64,000 bases of DNA. Source: JAAZKI01 sp012799905 (GTDB lineage: Bacteria; Verrucomicrobiota; Lentisphaeria; Oligosphaerales; Oligosphaeraceae). A program made the position numbers and the translations under genes. The stretch is from contig JBMNFR010000009.1 of NCBI GenBank assembly GCA_050949415.1, forward strand, positions 620,001-684,000. Reading direction: 5' to 3'. This document shows positions 9,427 through 17,431 of this stretch, in pieces (within the stretch, counting starts at the first letter, position 1; every line of letters begins with the position of its first letter). The notes under the pieces were generated by a model. It was not told where the DNA came from. It saw only the letters and a list, made by a program, of their open reading frames with translations, and did not search any database.

Positions 9427-10379
9427 GCCAGAAGAACAGTCATAAGCGTATCAATGACGCAATAAACATCCTAACGGCCCTTGGAATACCAAAGGCACAG
9501 CAAAACGAACGTTCCGCGCTCTGCCTTCTTGCCTTGCTGAATCTCACCCCCAATAAGAAGTGGGGAAAATCTGAAAATCCGCTGATGGGGATAACGCCCA
9601 TCATGGATTGGGCACGCACGCATTATCAGAAGGACTACGCACCAAACACTCGGGAAACCGTCCGGCGACAAACCATGCACCAATTCGTAGATGCAGGAAT
9701 CGCACTCTACAACCCAGATAAGCCCGACCGTCCTGTAAACAGTCCAAAGGCCGTTTATCAGATTGAAGCTACAGTCCTGAAGTTACTCCAATCTTTCGGC
9801 ACTTCGGCGTGGCGTAATAACCTGACATCCTACCTTGCTGGCCGCGAAACCCTTGCGTCGCGTTACGCAATGGAACGCGAACAGAATCGGGTTCCAGTGA
9901 AAATTGCCAAAGACAAAGAAATCACCCTCAGTCCTGGGGAACACAGCGAATTGATACGAGACATCATTGAGAACTTCGGACCTCAATTCGTTTCCGGCGG
10001 CAAACTGATCTATGCTGGCGACACTGGCGATAAGTGGGGATATTTCGATGCGCCTTTACTTGCCGGACTTGGCGTCACTGTCGATCCCCACGGAAAAATG
10101 CCTGATGTAATTATTTTCTGCCCGAAAAGAAACTGGCTGGTACTCATTGAATCCGTTACCAGCCACGACCCTGTAGACGGCAAAAGACATGCGGAATTAT
10201 CGCAGCTTTTTGCTAAATCCGAAGCAGGCCTTGTATATGTCACCGCATTTCCGAATCGCTCCCTCATGAGCCGACATCTCGCAGAAATCGCCTGGGAAAC
10301 TGAAGTCTGGGTGGCTGACGCCCCCTCCCATCTGATTCACTTCAACGGAGAACGATTCCTCGGCCCTTACAAAAGCTAA
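9423..10379 (+). CDS. Type II restriction endonuclease, BsuBI/PstI family
   Basis: 318 residues, starting MSQKNSHKRINDAINILTAL and sharing ATGA with the methylase stop. The N-terminal helical part with NERSALCLLALLNL and the C-terminal catalytic part with GDTGDKWGYFD, PDVIIFC and WLVLIESVTSHDPVDGKR match the BsuBI/PstI family. The latter has the D-x(n)-E-S pattern of a PD-(D/E)XK-like nuclease core. By family this cuts at or near CTGCAG; the exact site is inference. Co-translation with the methylase is expected. Because the methylase appears frameshifted while this gene is intact, the pair should be checked: an active nuclease without methylase would be lethal. Confidence 0.88.
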   Translation: MSQKNSHKRINDAINILTALGIPKAQQNERSALCLLALLNLTPNKKWGKSENPLMGITPIMDWARTHYQKDYAPNTRETVRRQTMHQFVDAGIALYNPDKPDRPVNSPKAVYQIEATVLKLLQSFGTSAWRNNLTSYLAGRETLASRYAMEREQNRVPVKIAKDKEITLSPGEHSELIRDIIENFGPQFVSGGKLIYAGDTGDKWGYFDAPLLAGLGVTVDPHGKMPDVIIFCPKRNWLVLIESVTSHDPVDGKRHAELSQLFAKSEAGLVYVTAFPNRSLMSRHLAEIAWETEVWVADAPSHLIHFNGERFLGPYKS

Positions 10380-10632
10380 AAGCTATCCGTCTTCCACGAT
10401 CATCCATGACTCAGACCATTTTCTATTGTAAGCCGGACTTTCCGCATGAGTACGTTCACTGCCTTTGGCATATCACCATGGATCAAGGTTCGGCTATTTT
10501 ATTTCGTCGGCCGCTTGATATCGGTGAAAAAGCGACGTAAACTAATAGCAAAAAGCTGCGGCGGCGCATTGCGGCACTGGGACAGAGGACGGAAATTGAG
10601 GGCTATTGCACACGGGGCTGCTGGAGCTCGGC
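10380..10632. other. Short gap between convergent genes; possible gene remnant
   Basis: A 44-codon open frame at 10406-10540 (starting MTQTIFYCKPDFPHEYVHCL) has no visible ribosome site and resembles nothing I recognise. It is followed by a second short run (KLRRRIAALGQRTEIEGYC) in another frame, so the stretch may be a decayed gene. No terminator or repeat was recognised. Confidence 0.3.
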
Positions 10633-11442
10633 CTATCCGCCGACAAGCGTGGCATCCGGGATACACATGAACTTGGCTATTTCGTCAGCCCGGCAGCTCT
10701 GTATCGCCGTAATGTTCCCGTAAGTCGAATGGTCGGACTTTATCTCCTTGATGAAGTCGTCGCAGAAAACCCGATTGTCAGGGTTGTCCGGCTGCCTGTA
10801 CGCTATCAGCATTTCCGGCGGCAGCTCCCCCCGCATCCGCCACAGCCTGTCCTTCCATAAGGTCGTCTTGTCAATGATGGCGTTGACGTCCTCATGGTTG
10901 AAGTACAGCGGCTTTGCCGCCTTGCCGTCGCTCGCAAACGGGATGGATATCCTGTAGCCATATTTGTCAGCAAAGGTCTTGCGCCTGTATCTTTTCCCCC
11001 AGTCGAACTTCCGCAGGATTTGCCTTATCTCCACCTCCATCATTGCCTCCTGCGAGTCGGCGCTTTCGGCAAGGTTTCCCAGGACAAAGGTTTCATAGAG
11101 GCTGTCAAGGAAGGCCTGCGGCTCCCTTTCGCCGAGCGACGTCTGGATTTGGCTGAAGTGAAAGACCCCCTCCTGGATGCGGGACGCCATGTCGAAAAAG
11201 CCGGCCTGGTTGCTCTTGACTTGGTGATCCAGTATCTTGCGCAGCGACTTACACCCCTCCGTGAACAGCCTCTTGCTTACGGACGGGAAGAAGTCGGTGA
11301 CCCTCTTGCTGTGGCTGAAGTTGATCCTGTAGTCACAGTACCCCAACTGGGGGCAGTTGACCACGACGCCGACGTTGGCGAACTCCCCCGCGGCGCGGTT
11401 CGGCATGAACCTCAGCAGTATGTAGTTGTAGACTAGTTTCAT
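10633..11442 (-). CDS. DUF3037 domain-containing protein
   Basis: 269 residues. The N-terminus KLVYNYILLRFMPNRAAGEFANVGVVV is characteristic of DUF3037 proteins, which begin with a Y-x-x-x-R-x-x-P stretch followed by E-x-x-N-x-G-V. The function is unknown. AAGGAAGAG sits upstream of the ATG. It begins 37 bases after the HipA-like kinase gene on the same strand. DUF3037 genes are commonly found next to this kind of HipA-like kinase, so the two probably form one functional unit. Whether this is a toxin-antitoxin pair is inference; no DNA-binding motif is evident in this protein. Confidence 0.8.
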   Translation of the reverse strand: MKLVYNYILLRFMPNRAAGEFANVGVVVNCPQLGYCDYRINFSHSKRVTDFFPSVSKRLFTEGCKSLRKILDHQVKSNQAGFFDMASRIQEGVFHFSQIQTSLGEREPQAFLDSLYETFVLGNLAESADSQEAMMEVEIRQILRKFDWGKRYRRKTFADKYGYRISIPFASDGKAAKPLYFNHEDVNAIIDKTTLWKDRLWRMRGELPPEMLIAYRQPDNPDNRVFCDDFIKEIKSDHSTYGNITAIQSCRADEIAKFMCIPDATLVGG

Positions 11443-11479
11443 GGCCGCTCTTCCTTGTGCCGGGCAGGCCTGGCCTGCG

Positions 11480-12202
11480 CTATTGAATCACGCCCCGCCA
11501 GAAGCTGTCAGGGTCGCGCTTGTATCGAAGCAGAATCCTCTCAATCTTGTCTATATGAGCCTGGCCGTCGCTGCATTGCTCAAGCCACTCGTCTGGTATT
11601 TTCCGGACGATCTCGCCCCATTCGCCCATGGCGGAGTCAAGCAGGGGCTCGTTTATTTCCCGGTTGAATCCCAGGAGGTCGAAGGCGTCACTGTAAATGT
11701 GGTCTTCCAGGAAGCCCTCCATGTCGCTTTTGTCCGAGAACGCGCAGTTGTGGTCGATGACATATATGACTTTGTCGGCCACGATCAGGTTGGGCTTGGC
11801 CTTGCATCTGTCATAGTTGCAAATCCACCAGTCAAAGAGCAGCAGCCGTCGCCTGTCCTCGTGGCTTGGCGCGACGTCTGGGTCCCCGGGAAGGTATACG
11901 GTCGCGTTGGGCACCTCCGTGGAGGCGAAGGCCAGCCCCTCGCCAAGGTCGTTCAGGTCCGGCCTGGCGCCATGCCGGATGAATTCCCTTGGCACGCTTA
12001 GCAGCACGGGCCTGGGTATGTTAAGGCCGATATGGCGCCCAAGTTCTGCGGCCACCAGTTCATTTATGCGCTCGACGGCGCCCGCATACCTCCCTTTCAC
12101 ATAGTACACAAGCCCGTCGGCGGCGCCGCAGATGAACGGCTCCAGCACACCGGCCGTCTGGGCGACCCGGCCAATGACGGATGTTATCTCCAGTCTCTCC
12201 AT
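11480..12202 (-). CDS. HipA-like kinase family protein (compact form)
   Basis: 240 residues. LVYYVKG near residue 30 corresponds to the ATP-anchoring lysine strand. LVAAELGRHIGLNIPRPVL is the helix that follows. FDWWICNYDRCKAKPNLIV gives the catalytic N-x-D-R/N stretch and YVIDHNCAF the metal-binding DH. These match the short HipA-like kinase family that lacks the classical HipA N-terminal domain. The protein would phosphorylate an unknown target. No HipB-type HTH gene is adjacent; the partner is the downstream DUF3037 gene. No good ribosome site is seen before ATG 12202. Placement beside a restriction system suggests a defence or stress island. Confidence 0.75.
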   Translation of the reverse strand: MERLEITSVIGRVAQTAGVLEPFICGAADGLVYYVKGRYAGAVERINELVAAELGRHIGLNIPRPVLLSVPREFIRHGARPDLNDLGEGLAFASTEVPNATVYLPGDPDVAPSHEDRRRLLLFDWWICNYDRCKAKPNLIVADKVIYVIDHNCAFSDKSDMEGFLEDHIYSDAFDLLGFNREINEPLLDSAMGEWGEIVRKIPDEWLEQCSDGQAHIDKIERILLRYKRDPDSFWRGVIQ

Positions 12203-12365
12203 GAATTAATATACCGCCCGTTTCATTGCCTTGCAAAGCGCTTCGACCAACGCCGACTCCTGTTTCATCAGCGCTGCATTTACTATAGCGCGGATGGACG
12301 GCATGGCAAGCGGCGACCGCCCTACAGCCCGGCTTCGCTCCCGTCCCAGTAATGGGTTAGTCTTC

Positions 12366-12454
12366 TGTAGCGCCTTTACAAGGCACCACTTTCGGGGCAC
12401 GCCTATCCCCAGGCTGAAGCCTGGGGTTAAACATGGTTAAGCACCTGCGGCGCA
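12366..12454 (+). repeat. Dispersed hairpin element, copy in forward orientation
   Basis: It begins TGTAGCGCCTTTACAAGGCA and ends near GCGGCGCAA. Inside is a perfect 9-bp hairpin, CCCCAGGCT-GA-AGCCTGGGG. A near-complete reverse copy is at 63142-63230, a shorter one at about 24919-24985 and a diverged reverse copy at 45776-45855. It lies upstream of the HipA-like kinase gene, inside a 629-base gap (12203-12831) that also holds the GTCCACT repeat and a terminator but no convincing gene. Confidence 0.7.
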
Positions 12455-12532
12455 AGGGGGAATGACTGTAAGCGTAATACATTTTTACCGGCTGGATGCC
12501 TGTGAAGGACACGTGACTTCACCCATTGTCCA

Positions 12533-12650
12533 CTAAAGTCCATTAACGTCCACGTCCACTGCCACTAACGTCCACTTGTGTCCACAGTCCATCGTCTACT
12601 AACGTCCAGTAGAGTCCACTAAAGTCCATTGTCCACTGTCCACTAAAGTA
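12533..12650 (+). repeat. GTCCACT-rich dispersed repeat, copy 2
   Basis: The same order of variant GTCCACT units as at 5229-5355. It is followed (12690-12710) by TATCAATCGGTGACCAATAC, which resembles the right inverted end of the mobile elements at 24.9 and 43.3 kb, although no matching left end was found here. Confidence 0.8.
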
Positions 12651-12750
12651 CTTTACCCGGGGTGCCTAACGCAGCAGATTGCCCGGAGCTCTGAGTATCA
12701 ATCGGTGACCAATACTACAAGCATTCATCACAAAACTTCGCACATTAACC

Positions 12751-12794
12751 AAAAAAGGGGGAGGAAAAGACCCGCTGTCTTTTCCTCCCCTTTT
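12751..12794 (-). terminator. Intrinsic terminator of the nagB-nagA-thioredoxin operon
   Basis: On the minus strand the sequence AAAAGGGGAGGAAAAGAC pairs with GTCTTTTCCTCCCCCTTTT (one bulged base) and runs into a T tract. It lies about 40 bases after the stop of the thioredoxin-like gene. Confidence 0.85.
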
Positions 12795-12831
12795 CGCGAC
12801 ATCCGACTTGCGCTTTCCGGCTGGACGCCAA

Positions 12832-13338
12832 TCACTCAGTCGGCGTTGGCCTTAGCTTCTTCAACTGCTCCTTCTTCAACAGGTCTTTCAGGTGCTCGAC
12901 GTATTTCTCCGCACCGCCTGCCTTGTAGCCGGTTCTGCCGATGATCTGGCCGTCAGCGCCAACCAGATAAATGGTCGGGAAACCGCGCACCTTGAATTCT
13001 TCGGACAACTTCTTGTTCTGAGCCTTCACTTCCTCCGACTGCTCAATCTTCATGGGGAAGTCGATTTTCATCAGCACCAGGTTCTTTTCGGCGTAGTCGT
13101 TGAAAACTTTCTGGGAAAAAACCTCCTTGTCGAGCTTGATGCACCACCTACACCAATCAGAGCCGGTGAAGTTCAACAGCATCGGGACTTTCTTTTCAGC
13201 TGCGACCGCCTTGGCCTTGGCATAATCCTCCAGCCAGCTCGCACCAGCAGCCTTGTCAGCCTCATCGGCGGCTCGGAGGGCCACGGCGCCCAGACACAGC
13301 AAGGTCAGCATCGTCAGCAATGTCTTTTTCATAGTCAT
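12832..13338 (-). CDS. Exported thioredoxin-family protein
   Basis: 168 residues from ATG 13338, which has AAAGGA just upstream. A signal peptide (MTMKKTLLTMLTLLCLGAVA, cleavage near LRAADEA) is followed by a thioredoxin-like domain. It carries the redox motif WCRWC in LNFTGSDWCRWCIKLDKEVF and the cis-Pro strand VRGFPTIYLVGADG. This resembles the thioredoxin_7/DUF255-type exported reductases, likely periplasmic disulfide reductases. It is the last gene of the run nagB-nagA-this gene, but it has no obvious metabolic link with amino sugars. Confidence 0.85.
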   Translation of the reverse strand: MTMKKTLLTMLTLLCLGAVALRAADEADKAAGASWLEDYAKAKAVAAEKKVPMLLNFTGSDWCRWCIKLDKEVFSQKVFNDYAEKNLVLMKIDFPMKIEQSEEVKAQNKKLSEEFKVRGFPTIYLVGADGQIIGRTGYKAGGAEKYVEHLKDLLKKEQLKKLRPTPTE

Positions 13339-13407
13339 TTTTCCTTTCTGCGGATTCAGCAATCATTCTTCTGGCAACACTGGCGCTCGCCGTTTTCACA
13401 ACCTGCT

Positions 13408-14574
13408 TCAAAGGCGTTTCTGGCCGGCGACCCAGACCTGCTTCGGCTCCAAATCAGCCGACATGCGCACCAAGTCGGCGCGGAAGCCGGGCGCTATTTT
13501 CCCGCGGTCGGAAAATCCCAGCGACCGAGCCTGGTTCCATGCCGTGGTTTTGACCAATTGCGCCAAGGGAAGTTGCGTCAGCCGGCGGACTCTTTGCAAG
13601 CCCTGGTGGAAAAGCAGCGTGCTTCCGGCCACCCGGCCATTGGCGATGCGTGCGCAGCCATCGCGGACTGTCACCGGCAACCCGCCGAGCTCATAGTCGC
13701 CATCCGGCATGCCAGCGGCGCGCATCGAATCCGTGATCAGCATAATGCGCTCGCAGCCGATAACCTCAAACAAAAGCTGAATCATCTCCGGACACAAGTG
13801 CACGCCGTCGCAAATCAGCTCCACGAACATGTCCTTGTGCAGCATACCGCCGCCCACCAAGCCAAAATTCAGATGATGCAAGGGCGTCATGACATTGCAA
13901 AAATGCGTCATGTGCCGCATACCGAGCAGACGTGACTGTGTGAATTGCTCGTAGGTCGCCTGCGAATGCGCCACCGCTGGCATGATGCCGCGCTCAACTA
14001 ACTGCCGCACGAATGACAAATCATGGTCGAGTTCAATGGAATACGACGCCTTGCTGATGGGAAACCAGGAGGCGAGTCGATCAACCATGTCAATATCGGG
14101 TTGACGCAGGTATTCCGGATTCTGCGCTCCAGCGCATTCCGGGGCGATGAAAGGGCCTTCCAGATGAATGGCCGGCAAGTCGGCGCCATCATGATTTTCG
14201 CGCTGGAACATCTGAGCATGGGCAAAGACTTCGTCCAGCCGTTCCTCAGACAGGGTCAGAGTCGTGCCCAAAAACGAGGTCACTCCCTGGGTCAGCTTGT
14301 GCCGGGCCATGGCCGCCATAGCCTCCTGCGTGGCGTCGCAAAAATCATGATTAGCGCAGCCGTGCGTGTGGATGTCGAAAAAACCTGGCAAAAGCAAATC
14401 GCCGCCCAGGTCGATGTACTCCACGGGGTCGTACACCGGCTCCAGTGCGCTCTTCGGAATAGCCTCACCCGGCAGATACAAAGCGGTTATGACGCCGTCC
14501 TTGACCACCAGGGAAGCATCAGGGACATCAACATCCGGCGAAATAATATGCGCCCGTTGAAAAACTGTTGTCAT
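13408..14574 (-). CDS. nagA: N-acetylglucosamine-6-phosphate deacetylase (first copy)
   Basis: 388 residues from ATG 14574 (MTTVFQRAHIISPDVDV). Metal and substrate motifs are present: FDIHTHG, HLEGPFIAPE, VAHSQATYEQF, THFCNVMTPLHH and ITDSMRAAGMPDG, with the catalytic Asp in the last. The enzyme removes acetate from GlcNAc-6-P to give glucosamine-6-P, the substrate of the NagB encoded 57 bases upstream. The open frame extends 13 codons upstream of the chosen start, without family similarity. A second, clearly different NagA homologue lies at 56397-57557. An operon with nagB is likely. Confidence 0.93.
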   Translation of the reverse strand: MTTVFQRAHIISPDVDVPDASLVVKDGVITALYLPGEAIPKSALEPVYDPVEYIDLGGDLLLPGFFDIHTHGCANHDFCDATQEAMAAMARHKLTQGVTSFLGTTLTLSEERLDEVFAHAQMFQRENHDGADLPAIHLEGPFIAPECAGAQNPEYLRQPDIDMVDRLASWFPISKASYSIELDHDLSFVRQLVERGIMPAVAHSQATYEQFTQSRLLGMRHMTHFCNVMTPLHHLNFGLVGGGMLHKDMFVELICDGVHLCPEMIQLLFEVIGCERIMLITDSMRAAGMPDGDYELGGLPVTVRDGCARIANGRVAGSTLLFHQGLQRVRRLTQLPLAQLVKTTAWNQARSLGFSDRGKIAPGFRADLVRMSADLEPKQVWVAGQKRL

Positions 14575-14631
14575 GGTTTGTTCTTTCCCGGCCGCCTTAG
14601 GCCGCGCAATCAAAGGTGCTTTGCTCTCGCC

Positions 14632-15408
14632 TCAAGACAGGGCAATAACGTCAGTCGTATAGGCGATTTCAGCCTTTGGATGACGATGCAGGTAGGACGC
14701 CGGCAGCTCTGGGGTGACTTTGCCGGTCTGCACGCGCCGCAGCGGCGCTGCCTGCTCCTTAAAGCACGCCAGCAGAAGGATTTCATCAGCGGCGAGAATT
14801 GGTTTCAATCCCATGGTCACTGCCTGGCGCGGCATCATTGATTCATCGTTGCCGGCGGTCAAACGCGCGTTGGTCGCGATAGTCAAGGGGGCCAGGTCGA
14901 TGATTCGGCTGGGCAATTCCCCGTATGCGTCAACGCTGATCTCGGTTTCAGACATAGGCTCATTGAAAGCGATATGGCCGTTGAAGCCAATGCCTAAGAG
15001 CTGCAAGTCCAGGCCGCCGGCGTCCGCGATTTGCTGGTCGTAGGACGCAGCGTCGGTGGCTGGCGGATAATATGCTGACGAGTCTGCAAAACCGCGTTCC
15101 GGGGCCAGGCGGGAAAACAAGTTTTTCCGCATATAGGCCCGATAGCTCAAGGGATGGTCAGCAGGCACTTCACCGCCATTGGGGGCGACATATTCGTCCA
15201 GGTTGAACGTGCTCAATCCCCGCAGGTCCGTGCCTGCTGCATTGAACTTTTCCGCGAGCAACTCGTAAAGACGCAACATGGTGTTGCCGGTCGCCAGCCC
15301 GAGGTTGCATTTTCCGGACGTTGCCAGGCAACGCTTCACCACCTGAAAAATCCGCTCGGCGCCATACCGGCTCATGGCTTCATAATCTTTGACCGTTGTC
15401 CACTTCAC
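14632..15408 (-). CDS. nagB: Glucosamine-6-phosphate deaminase
   Basis: 258 residues starting with GTG (KWTTVKDYEAMSRYGAERIF). LGLATGNTMLRLYELL is the phosphate loop, TFNLDEYV holds the catalytic Asp and GIGFNGHIAFNEP the active-site His/Glu loop. The protein converts glucosamine-6-P to fructose-6-P and ammonia. AAAGGA lies about 10 bases before the GTG. The first in-frame ATG is 11 codons further in and would remove a conserved strand. It is the first gene of nagB-nagA-thioredoxin. No transporter or NagC-type regulator is next to it. Confidence 0.94.
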   Translation of the reverse strand: MKWTTVKDYEAMSRYGAERIFQVVKRCLATSGKCNLGLATGNTMLRLYELLAEKFNAAGTDLRGLSTFNLDEYVAPNGGEVPADHPLSYRAYMRKNLFSRLAPERGFADSSAYYPPATDAASYDQQIADAGGLDLQLLGIGFNGHIAFNEPMSETEISVDAYGELPSRIIDLAPLTIATNARLTAGNDESMMPRQAVTMGLKPILAADEILLLACFKEQAAPLRRVQTGKVTPELPASYLHRHPKAEIAYTTDVIALS

Positions 15409-15696
15409 GATTCCACATCCTTTCTTTTGAAAAACCAGGTTACGGCGGCGACGCGCCAGCTCCGCAGCCGTCGCCCTCTTCTATACTACTATCTACCGAC
15501 TTCTTGTTTTTGCGAAAGCTTATCCTCAAATCAGCGCATAAATGTCACCCCTACAGTCCGCTAGGTCTACATACGTCAGCGTGGAGTCTGTACTACAAGC
15601 GCTAATCACAAAATTTCCGTGTATTCCGTGTATTCAGTGGTAAAAAAACAACCCTATAAAAATCCGTGTCCATCCATGGTTAAAAATCAGAAAGCT
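15409..15696. other. Intergenic stretch with dispersed-repeat fragments
   Basis: 15483-15600 resembles the interior of the element at 43.3 kb (CCGACTTCTTGTTTTTGC, AAATGTCACCCCTACAG). 15612-15640 has CCGTGTATTCCGTGTATTC, a short repeated phrase echoed at about 30855. No gene, tRNA or riboswitch was recognised. Confidence 0.5.
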
Positions 15697-16344
15697 TCAC
15701 AAAAAGCCGGCCTTCTCCAGCTGCTCCAGGCTGACTTTCGAGCTGCTTCCTTCTGCCTGGACTTCTAGTCGTCGGAGGACATACCGGCCAATCATGTCAA
15801 CCTCCAGGTTAACCAAATCGCCGCGACGCAGATGCGACAGATTCGTATGGGTCCAGGTGTGCGGGATAATGCAGACTCCAAACCGGTCTCGCTCCAGGCG
15901 GGCGACAGTCAAAGAAACGCCGTTGACCGCTATGCTGCCTTTCATAATCACCAGTTCCCGCAAATCGTCCGGCAGGCTCACGACCAGCACCAGGTCATCG
16001 CCTTCCTGGCCGATCTGGAGAACCGGCGCCGTGGCGTCAACATGTCCGCTGACCAGGTGCCCGCCCAAGCGGTCGCCGACCCGCAAGGCGCGCTCCAGGT
16101 TCAACGCCGTCCCTGCCTTCGCCCGGCCCAGATTCGTCCGGCTCAGCGTCTCTTGCAAAGCGTGAAAATGGATAACGTTGCCCTCATGCGCCTCTACCGT
16201 CAGACAGGCGCCATTGACTGCCACGCTGTCGCCGAGCGCTATCTCCGAGGTCGGCAGCTGCGTCCGCACACTCAATTTCGCTGCTTTTCCGGTCACGGCG
16301 ATTTTGACCAGCGCGCCTACATCTTCAATCAATCCCGTAAACAT
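15697..16344 (-). CDS. ribE: Riboflavin synthase, alpha subunit
   Basis: 215 residues from ATG 16344, giving the invariant start MFTGLIEDVG. Two tandem lumazine-binding repeats are visible, with SVAVNGACLTV and IAVNGVSLTV as the matching strands and GHLVSGHVD in the first. The enzyme dismutates 6,7-dimethyl-8-ribityllumazine to riboflavin. The start codon lies 20 bases inside the end of ribD, so translation is probably coupled. The upstream extension of the frame is the antisense-like tail of ribD overlap and is not part of the protein. ribBA and ribH are not in the window. Confidence 0.95.
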   Translation of the reverse strand: MFTGLIEDVGALVKIAVTGKAAKLSVRTQLPTSEIALGDSVAVNGACLTVEAHEGNVIHFHALQETLSRTNLGRAKAGTALNLERALRVGDRLGGHLVSGHVDATAPVLQIGQEGDDLVLVVSLPDDLRELVIMKGSIAVNGVSLTVARLERDRFGVCIIPHTWTHTNLSHLRRGDLVNLEVDMIGRYVLRRLEVQAEGSSSKVSLEQLEKAGFL

Positions 16345-17383
16345 TGCTGCAATATCCTGTGATGAGAAGGTCCTGTCCAATTCTACGCACTTGCCGGTCT
16401 GTGAGTTCAATGGCTTCACTCAAAGCCGACGGCGACGCACCGCCCACGACCGGGCGGCTGTCCCGGCCGCCTAGTATCTTCGGGGCGACGAAAAAGGCGA
16501 TTTTATTGACCACGCCGGCTTGCAGGGCAGCGGCAGCCAATTCGCCGCCGCCTTCCAGGAGCAGCGCCGTCACCTGGCGTTCCCCCAGGTCGCTAAGGAA
16601 CTCCAGCCACTGCGTCGTCGTCTCTGGCTTAACGAACATCGGCGGCTGGTCAGGATCAGCGCTCCGAATGCGGGCCTCGGCAGGAAAGTCTGGCCGCGAC
16701 GTCCACACAATCCGGAGCGGCTGGCGCGGCCAGTTGACCGGCGAACGAACCGTCAATGCAGCATTGTCAAGACGAACCGTATCGCCGCCAGCCATAACTG
16801 CGTCCGCCCATCGGCGCAGACGCTGGACAATGCGGCGAGCCGGCGGCCCGCTGATCCACTGCGACTGGCCCCCAGCCGTGGCGATGCGTCCGTCCAAAGT
16901 CATGGCCATTTTCAACAGCACAAAGGGCCGACGGTGTTTAATCCACCAGAAAAACGCCTCATTCAAGCGCGTGCACTCAGTTTCCAGGACGCCGGACGTC
17001 ACCTCAATGCCAGCGTCAGACAAGATGGTGACGCCCGCGCCCCGATGCGCAGGGTTGGCGTCCAAGCAGCCGATGACGACGCGCCGGACGCCAGACGCGA
17101 GCACCCGCTCAGTGCAGGGCGGCGTCCTGCCCCAGGTGGAACACGGCTCCAGAGTGACGTAAAGGGCGCCGCCGCGAGCCGCGTCACCAGCATCATCCAG
17201 AGCCATAGGTTCAGCATGTGGACACCCGGCCTGACGATGATAGCCCCGGCCAACGATTCGACCAGAGCAGTCAGTCACAATGGCGCCGACCAGGGGATTG
17301 GGCGAACAGCGCCCCCAACCGCGCAGCGCTTGCCGGAAGGCCAGCCGCATCATCTGCTTGTCATCAAAATCACCGGTCGTCAT
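16325..17383 (-). CDS. ribD: Bifunctional riboflavin biosynthesis protein RibD
   Basis: 352 residues. The N-terminal deaminase has the zinc motifs CPHAEPMAL and TLEPCSTWGRTPPC. The C-terminal reductase has KMAMTLDGRIATAGGQSQWISG and LLLEGGGELAAAAL. It performs the deamination and side-chain reduction steps between GTP cyclohydrolase II product and ribityl-uracil phosphate. ATG 17383 is used; a TTG one codon earlier is better spaced from GGTGAG and cannot be excluded. It overlaps ribE by 20 bases, so both are co-transcribed. Confidence 0.95.
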   Translation of the reverse strand: MTTGDFDDKQMMRLAFRQALRGWGRCSPNPLVGAIVTDCSGRIVGRGYHRQAGCPHAEPMALDDAGDAARGGALYVTLEPCSTWGRTPPCTERVLASGVRRVVIGCLDANPAHRGAGVTILSDAGIEVTSGVLETECTRLNEAFFWWIKHRRPFVLLKMAMTLDGRIATAGGQSQWISGPPARRIVQRLRRWADAVMAGGDTVRLDNAALTVRSPVNWPRQPLRIVWTSRPDFPAEARIRSADPDQPPMFVKPETTTQWLEFLSDLGERQVTALLLEGGGELAAAALQAGVVNKIAFFVAPKILGGRDSRPVVGGASPSALSEAIELTDRQVRRIGQDLLITGYCSNVYGID

Positions 17384-17431
17384 CAAGCGTTATTCTCACC
17401 TTGAGTTGCCGGCCATTCCCTAACGGCCGCG

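Noticed and set aside
10894..12001. Plus-strand open frames of 180-186 codons over the DUF3037 and kinase genes
   Set aside because: They mirror the codon pattern of the minus-strand genes, which carry recognisable motifs; no ribosome sites.
12206..12400. 64-codon minus-strand open frame ending 7 bases before the HipA-like kinase start, a candidate antitoxin
   Set aside because: Its first part is encoded by the dispersed hairpin element and there is no HTH or ribosome site; the last 32 codons remain a weak possibility only.
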